Notes under the pieces: generated by a model
Told to the model about the DNA's origin: nothing
The model's input: only the letters and a program-made list of their open reading frames with translations
Database searches by the model: none
IMG/VR virus record: IMGVR_UViG_3300012985_000027
Coordinates: 1 to 25,025 of that record
From: a virus
Length of the DNA stretch: 25,025 nucleotides
Reading direction: 5' to 3' (one strand)
In this document: piece after piece, positions 19,460 through 25,025 of the stretch
How the letters are laid out: the number at the start of each line of letters is the position of its first letter
Numbering within the stretch: position 1 is the first letter of the stretch
Translations under genes and position numbers: made by a program

Positions 19460-22400
19460 TGGCTACAGTTACATGGAACGTCTCGAAGGACGCTCGTATC
19501 GCGGATAACGGCTCGAACCTTGGAGCAGGCGCGTCGGACTTCAACCCGACCGGCCTGTACGGTGGCTTCCTTTACCGTACCCTGCTCGGCTTCTCCTACT
19601 CGTTCAGTGGCATGGTATCCATCACCAGCGCCGTCCTGTGGATGAAGTCCTCTACTCAGAACTACGTTGCCTTCGGTTCCGACCCTGACATGACTGTTCG
19701 CCGTCTGTCGTCCTCTTGGTCGGAAGGTTCCTCTGTCGGCCTGTCCGGTTCCAACGCCGTCCACTGGGGCAACCAGCCGGGTGTCACTGGCTCCACCGCT
19801 ACGGGTGACATGACGACATCCGAGTCCACATGGGACAGCATCACCATCACCACCCTCATTCAGGAAGCCTTCGCTGCTGGTGTCTTCTACGGCCTGCGCT
19901 GCTACGCTAACTCTGAGTCTTCGGCAGCCGACGTATGGGAGATGTACTCGAAGGACCAGAGCACGTCCAACGACCCGTACATCGTCGTCACCTACACCAC
20001 AAACACCGCACCGAACGCACCGACATCCCCGACCCCGACTGGCGACACCGTTGTGTCCGGGCTCACCCCGACCTTCTCGGCAACATTCAGCGACCCGGAT
20101 GCCGGTGACCACATGGCCAACGCTCAGGTCATCGTCTACGCTGACGACGGCACCACGGTCATTTGGGACAGCGGTTCGTTCGCCGCTGCTGGCGCTTCCT
20201 TCTCCAAGGTCTACGCTGGCTCGGCTCTGACGGGCAACACCTTCTACAAGTGGAAGGGCCGTACCGCTGACGACGACGGTGCATGGGGCGCGTACACCGC
20301 GCTGCAAAGGTTCAAGGTCAACTCGACCCCGAACGCCCCGACCATCTCGCTGCTTGAGTCCCCGACCTCCGACATCAAGACGCTGACGCCTACGTTCCAG
20401 TTGACGCACTCCGACCCCGACGCATCCGACTCGTCCATGGAAGGCTACCACATCATCCTCGAACTCGCAGACGGCACATCCGTTTGGGACTCGGGTGACC
20501 TGTCGGTTGCTGCCACAGTCTCGAAGTCTCACCTGTACGCTGCTACCGCTCTGTCGTGGCAGACCGCCTACAGGTGGCGTGCACGCACCAAGGACAGCAA
20601 CGGCGTGTGGGGTGCCTACTCGTCTAACGCAACATTCACCACCCACACCACGGGTGCCCCAATCTCGCTCGACCCGACCGGTGGAGCAACCGTTGGTTCG
20701 CTGACCCCGACGTTCGTCGGTAGCCGTGCGACATCCGCTGACTCCCTGACCAACGCACAGATTGAGGTCTACGCCGCTGACGGCACGACCCTCATTTGGG
20801 ACTCGACCTCCTTCTCGTCTGGTGTCACAAGCACCGGCTTCTCGAAGGTCTACGCTGGTTCCGCGTTGTCCGGCGTCACCACATACAAGTGGCGTGCCCG
20901 TGTCATCTCGTCCGTTGGTGGCACATCCGCATGGAGCGCCTTGCAGTCCTTCGTCACCCCGGATACCAGCACGCCTTCGCTGGACTCGCCTGCTGGTTCC
21001 GGTATCACACCGGCTACCAACCTCGGGTTCACCATCACTCGTGCGTCGGCCAACTTCAACATTCACCAAATCTACATCTACTCTGACGCTGGCGGTACCT
21101 CGCTGGTCACGTCCGACACTCCTGTTGCGTATGGCGCAACCGGAACCAAGACGTTCACCTACTCTGGTACACTCTCGTGGAACACAACCTACTACTGGAA
21201 GGCCCGTGTGTCCTCGGACGGTGGCTCCAACTGGTCGCCGTACTCGTCGCTGGTTCCGTTCACGATGGACGCCGCTGGCATCCCGACCCTGAACTACCCG
21301 GCTGACAACGCATGGCTCGGTGCTCCGCGTGTCCTCGATGAGTTCGATGACATCACGTCCGTTACCAACGGCACGTCCGCTACCTCGTCCCTTGAGACGA
21401 CGGCTGGCCTGTTCGTCACCGGCATCGGCGCGCTCAAGTTGGCCATCTCTGGCCTGTCCGCTTCGGGCACGTCGTACTCGTACCGCACCCTTGGAGCAGC
21501 ACTCGACCTGTCCAACATCGGCTCCCTGACACCGGGCTCCATCTCGGTACGCTACTCGTCCAGCACCAACGTCTCGACCCTGCGCCTGCGCTTGGAGTTC
21601 GCAACGTCCTCGGACTATGTAGAGTACGACATCAAGCCGTCCACCACGGGTGTGTTTGAAACCAAGTCGTTCGTCAAGGGAACACCTACCGCAACCGGTG
21701 GCTCTATCGACTGGACTCAGGTCAAGAAGATTGGTGTCCGCCTCGTCGCTACGGGTGGTGGCGCTGTTACCTCGAACGTCTACGTTGACGACCTCAAGTT
21801 CGACAGCACGGCTCCGGCCTTCGACGCTACTACATACAACTCCGAAGTCGTATCTACATTCCGCATCCTCGTATACGCTGCCGACCAGACGACCCTCGTG
21901 TGGGACAGCGGCGACACCGCAGGCTCGGGCACGACCTTCGCCAAGTTGTACGCTGGCTCGACCCTGACCAAGGGCGTCGTCTACTACTGGCAGGCTAGGT
22001 ACGTCAAGAGCACAGGCCCGACCGGTGCCTACTCGGCTCTCCGTGCCTTCACCATCAACGCCGACCCATCCATCTCGACGGGCCTTGTGCCCGCCTCGGG
22101 TGCCGTGCTGGCCGACTCCATCGTGCCGCAGTTCACCGCTGCGTACAACGATGCAGACAAGACGACGCAGGGTGACGCCCCGACCTACATGGAAGTGGAA
22201 GTCTACCGCTCGTCTGACAGCGTGTTGGCCTACCAGTTGATTACGAAGACCGGCCTGATTGGCTCGACCAACACCATCTACGATGGCCTGTCGGGCACCG
22301 TCAAGGTCACGGGCGCTGCTGCTCCTATCGCCTACGAGACAGAGTACAAGTACCGTGTCAGGTACTACGACTCCAAGGGAGCCCGTGGAACGTGGTCCTC

Positions 22401-23400
22401 GTACACAACATTCAAGCCGTCCGTTTCTCCGACAGTGGCAATCTCGTCCCCTTCGGACGGGGGAACCGTTGGTAGCCCGTCCTTCAATGTTACATGGGGT
22501 ATCACGGCGGCAGGCGGCAAGAGCCAGAACTCCTACAAGGTCCGTGTCATCCGCACGTCTGATGACGTGGCCATCATCAACACCGGTCAGGTGTTCTCGT
22601 CCGCTACGACCTACGTCGTGCCGGGTGGCTACCTGACCAACGGCAACGAGTACGACATTGAGGTCACCCTGTGGGATGGCGATGGTCTGGTAACCGTACC
22701 GGACACCAACACCATCACAGCCGACTGGACCGCACCTGACGCCATCCAAGACTTCACGGTCACGGACGACGTGAGCCTGTCCTCCAACGTGCTGCACTGG
22801 ACTGCCTCCAACCTGCTGTCCTCTGACTTCCGTCAGTACGTCATCTACCGCAGGCTGTCCACCGACACCGACTGGACCATCCTCGACACGCTGACCAACC
22901 AGTCTCAGGTTGCGTACTACGACTACACCGCTGCCAACACGAAGTCCTACGAATACAAGATGACCCAGTTCCAGATTGTCCCCGGCGACGTGGACCTTGA
23001 GTCTGGCGACTCGGACATCGGTTCGGCCATCCTCGACACGGACTCGTGGTTCGTCATCGGTGCTGACCGCAACGCAGCGCACATCTTCGAGGTCCCGGTT
23101 GTGGCTGCTCCGTTCAGTGAGCCGGTCCAGCAGGAAGTCTTCGAGCCTCTCGGCACCAGCCGTAAGGTCATCATCCGTGGCCGTGTCATGGGTGCCGAGG
23201 GTACGTTGCAGGGCAAGTGGAACACCACGGAGAGGGACGATGCCCTCGCTCAGGTGCTCTACATCAAGAGCAACGCTGGCCCTCACATCCTCAAGTCGCC
23301 GTTCGGTGACGTGTGGCAGGTAGAGTTCTCGGGTCCGAACAAGGAGTACGAGGCTGGCGGTCACATCACCATCAACATCAACTGGACAGAGGTAGCGTAA
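19459..23400 (+). CDS. Large tail protein with DNRLRE-like head and Ig/FN3-like repeats
   Basis: The protein has 1313 residues, starting at an ATG that shares its A with the previous stop. Residues 1-180 resemble DNRLRE/carbohydrate-binding beta domains (WNVSKDARIADNGSN..., LLGFSYSF, ITSAVLWM, YIVVTY). From about 185 come repeats of roughly 100 residues with the shared pattern YAxDGTTxIWDSG...F.KVYAGSAL....YKWRAR, near 185-287, 287-393, 393-499, 499-600, then a split one at 600-624 plus 785-864, and more divergent copies to about 1165. Residues 625-784 are a separate beta domain (VLDEFDDITS to VYVDDLKF). The last 135 residues form a distinct tail-attachment-like domain. Likely sits at the tail tip or as side fibres and binds host glycans. 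Confidence 0.85.
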   Translation: MATVTWNVSKDARIADNGSNLGAGASDFNPTGLYGGFLYRTLLGFSYSFSGMVSITSAVLWMKSSTQNYVAFGSDPDMTVRRLSSSWSEGSSVGLSGSNAVHWGNQPGVTGSTATGDMTTSESTWDSITITTLIQEAFAAGVFYGLRCYANSESSAADVWEMYSKDQSTSNDPYIVVTYTTNTAPNAPTSPTPTGDTVVSGLTPTFSATFSDPDAGDHMANAQVIVYADDGTTVIWDSGSFAAAGASFSKVYAGSALTGNTFYKWKGRTADDDGAWGAYTALQRFKVNSTPNAPTISLLESPTSDIKTLTPTFQLTHSDPDASDSSMEGYHIILELADGTSVWDSGDLSVAATVSKSHLYAATALSWQTAYRWRARTKDSNGVWGAYSSNATFTTHTTGAPISLDPTGGATVGSLTPTFVGSRATSADSLTNAQIEVYAADGTTLIWDSTSFSSGVTSTGFSKVYAGSALSGVTTYKWRARVISSVGGTSAWSALQSFVTPDTSTPSLDSPAGSGITPATNLGFTITRASANFNIHQIYIYSDAGGTSLVTSDTPVAYGATGTKTFTYSGTLSWNTTYYWKARVSSDGGSNWSPYSSLVPFTMDAAGIPTLNYPADNAWLGAPRVLDEFDDITSVTNGTSATSSLETTAGLFVTGIGALKLAISGLSASGTSYSYRTLGAALDLSNIGSLTPGSISVRYSSSTNVSTLRLRLEFATSSDYVEYDIKPSTTGVFETKSFVKGTPTATGGSIDWTQVKKIGVRLVATGGGAVTSNVYVDDLKFDSTAPAFDATTYNSEVVSTFRILVYAADQTTLVWDSGDTAGSGTTFAKLYAGSTLTKGVVYYWQARYVKSTGPTGAYSALRAFTINADPSISTGLVPASGAVLADSIVPQFTAAYNDADKTTQGDAPTYMEVEVYRSSDSVLAYQLITKTGLIGSTNTIYDGLSGTVKVTGAAAPIAYETEYKYRVRYYDSKGARGTWSSYTTFKPSVSPTVAISSPSDGGTVGSPSFNVTWGITAAGGKSQNSYKVRVIRTSDDVAIINTGQVFSSATTYVVPGGYLTNGNEYDIEVTLWDGDGLVTVPDTNTITADWTAPDAIQDFTVTDDVSLSSNVLHWTASNLLSSDFRQYVIYRRLSTDTDWTILDTLTNQSQVAYYDYTAANTKSYEYKMTQFQIVPGDVDLESGDSDIGSAILDTDSWFVIGADRNAAHIFEVPVVAAPFSEPVQQEVFEPLGTSRKVIIRGRVMGAEGTLQGKWNTTERDDALAQVLYIKSNAGPHILKSPFGDVWQVEFSGPNKEYEAGGHITININWTEVA

Positions 23401-24564
23401 GTGTACGCCGTAACGCCATCCTTCATCACCGCATTGCAGAGCCCCGGCCATGCCATGCGTGTCAAGATGCAAGTGCTCGACACTGACTACAATGTCATCG
23501 AGTCCGGCGAGTTCCACGACATCGCCAATGGCGAGGCTGCCACAGACATCCTCGTTGACGGCAACGTTGACGTGGACACAACCCGCCTGACTCGGCGTAC
23601 CTTCACTACCAACCTGCTGAACCCAGCCGGTGTCTGGTCCCCCGGCTCCGAGTGGGGCGGTACGTTCTACGTCAACAGGCTCATCCGCCTGTGGCGTGGT
23701 ATCGAGTACGGTCCCGGCGCTGTAGAGTACGCACCTGTCGGTACCTTCCTCATCGACCACGCTGACATTGCTGTCGAGCGTGGCATGAGCCTCGTGGTCC
23801 TGACGGGCTCCGACCTCTGGAAGAAGTTTACCAAGAGCACGTTCTCGCGCAACAAGTCGTGGGCTGCGGGCACCAGCATCAACACCATCATCGCCTACAT
23901 TGCTGACCAAGCGGGGGTCACTCGACTCAACCTCGACCCGCTGTCCTCTCGCGCCACTGCCGACAAGCAGGTTGCCAAGACCTTCGCTGTCGAGCAGGGG
24001 GACAATCGTGGTGAGGCCATCGCTAAGTTGTGCAAGGACAATGGCATCGACGTGTTCTTCGACCCGCTCGGTCGCCTGACCACCGAGGACTTGAACACTC
24101 CGGGTTCGAGGGCTGTAGTCTACACCTACGACCCGGATGACAACAACAACCTCATCACGGTCAAGGCGTCCTACACGGACGAGAACCTCTACAACACGGT
24201 GCTCGTGCTCGGCACCAAGAACAAGGATGCCATCATCGTCGCTCGTGTCAGGGACACCGACCCGACCTCGGTCACGTCCGTTGACCGCATCGGTGAGCGT
24301 GTGTTCAAGTACGAGTCCGACAGCATCGACACTCAGGCTCAGGCTAACTCCGTGGCCACCCAGTTGTTCTACAAGCACGTCCTCATCAACGAGGACATCA
24401 CGCTTGAGACAATCTGCAACCCGGCCTACGAGGGCAACGATGTCATCAAGGTCCGTGAGTTGGACTTCTCGGGGCTGAACAAGAACTACCGCCTCAAGGC
24501 TTTCACCATCCCGATGTCCACCAGCCGCCAGTCTATCAGGCTGCTCCGTGAGGTTGCAATCTAA
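23401..24564 (+). CDS. Tail hub / minor tail protein (DUF5047-like N-terminus)
   Basis: The protein has 387 residues. The N-terminus MYAVTPSFITALQSPGHAMRVKMQVLDTD matches the pattern I recall for DUF5047 tail proteins of actinobacterial phages; the middle (GTFLIDHADI, VVLTGSDLWKKF) and later part (LETICNPAYEGNDVIKVREL, YRLKAFTIPMS) fit the gp27-like hub of siphovirus tail tips. GTG start immediately after the previous stop. The next gene's ATG overlaps its TAA. Confidence 0.75.
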   Translation: MYAVTPSFITALQSPGHAMRVKMQVLDTDYNVIESGEFHDIANGEAATDILVDGNVDVDTTRLTRRTFTTNLLNPAGVWSPGSEWGGTFYVNRLIRLWRGIEYGPGAVEYAPVGTFLIDHADIAVERGMSLVVLTGSDLWKKFTKSTFSRNKSWAAGTSINTIIAYIADQAGVTRLNLDPLSSRATADKQVAKTFAVEQGDNRGEAIAKLCKDNGIDVFFDPLGRLTTEDLNTPGSRAVVYTYDPDDNNNLITVKASYTDENLYNTVLVLGTKNKDAIIVARVRDTDPTSVTSVDRIGERVFKYESDSIDTQAQANSVATQLFYKHVLINEDITLETICNPAYEGNDVIKVRELDFSGLNKNYRLKAFTIPMSTSRQSIRLLREVAI

Positions 24565-25025
24565 TGGCTAACCAGTTCCAAGACTCTGACGCAACCCGCA
24601 TCATGCAGGCTATCACAGGCAAGGCACAGCGTCAACTCAAGAACGGCGCACGCACCATGACGACATGGGGCAAGGTGGCTGGCATCTCTGGTGGCGAGGC
24701 GTCGGCCTATCTGTACGACGCTGTGACTCAGGGCTACGAAGCATCCGAGGGCTTCCGCATTCCGGGCTCTCTGGCTGCGGTGCTCCACGTCAACGACATG
24801 GTGAAGGTGGCAATCGACTACGAGACGAGCGAACGCTGGGTACTGGAAGTTGCACCTAAGAGCGGCGACGTGTATCCTCGTATTGCACTCGACATCAAGA
24901 CTGGTGCCATCTTCACGGGCGACGGTACGGTCCAGCCAGCCACAGCGTACAGCCCGTCCGTGCCTGACCCGCTGACGGTGGCCAACCTGACGGTCACCGT
25001 GCTCGGTACGTTCAATGACCTGACC
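24564..25025 (+). CDS. Minor tail protein, 5' part (cut by window end)
   Basis: ATG 24564 overlaps the previous stop (TAATG) and the frame stays open to the window edge for 154 codons. The product begins MANQFQDSDATRIMQAITGKA, has GSLAAVLHVNDMVKVAIDYETSERWVLEV and later DIKTGAIFTGDG, a pattern seen in phage tail-tip proteins where a short helical start leads into beta domains. Function beyond tail tip or fibre base is not visible. Confidence 0.7.
   Translation, partial: MANQFQDSDATRIMQAITGKAQRQLKNGARTMTTWGKVAGISGGEASAYLYDAVTQGYEASEGFRIPGSLAAVLHVNDMVKVAIDYETSERWVLEVAPKSGDVYPRIALDIKTGAIFTGDGTVQPATAYSPSVPDPLTVANLTVTVLGTFNDLT

Noticed and set aside
5548-24378. Very long minus-strand ORFs (for example 7385-10036, 15998-19126 and 19456-24378)
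   Set aside because: They mirror + strand genes with clear domains. The strong third-base C/G bias removes stops on the opposite strand. They lack ribosome sites, and their products have odd composition.

Overview
The window reads as the left part of the late region of a tailed phage genome, or of a prophage or uncultured phage contig. It has siphovirus-type morphogenesis genes in canonical order, all on the + strand, with 1-4 base overlaps at many gene junctions. The sequence is GC-rich, codons mostly end in C or G (lysine is nearly always AAG), and each main gene has a Shine-Dalgarno site. I infer a phage of an actinobacterium or a similar high-GC host; the sequence does not fix the host. 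All long minus-strand ORFs are codon-bias shadows.

Layout. Positions 1-1135: the possible end of a gene, then three small membrane or coiled-coil genes, two of them paralogs. Positions 1124-4970: a dense non-coding RNA block with 35 tRNA genes that together cover all 20 amino acids, nearly all with encoded CCA, usually separated by 1-3 bases and with U at position -1. The array is interrupted at 2518-2854 by a large structured RNA that I identify as bacterial-type RNase P RNA, preceded by its own extended -10 promoter. Several tRNA-like relics lie between the tRNAs, including one with acceptor, D and T arms but no anticodon arm. A strong intrinsic terminator closes the block.

Positions 4986-25025: putative small terminase, large terminase, a zinc-ribbon protein and an unknown small protein, portal, HK97-type maturation protease with a scaffold tail, major capsid protein, a small protein overlapping a GT4-type glycosyltransferase, a very basic small protein, head-tail connector, neck protein, tail terminator, major tail protein, tail assembly chaperones expressed by a -1 frameshift at GGGAAAG, tape measure, a 1313-residue tail protein with a DNRLRE-like head and Ig/FN3-like repeats, a tail hub protein, and a minor tail protein cut by the window edge.

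How it may work together: the promoters before and inside the array would make tRNA precursors in which most mature ends abut. The encoded RNase P RNA, which would need a host or phage RnpA protein, could mature the 5' ends; U(-1) and encoded CCA are both features known to favour bacterial RNase P. I infer a phage translation-support module that carries tRNAs together with the RNA of the enzyme that processes them. This is the most unusual feature of the window.
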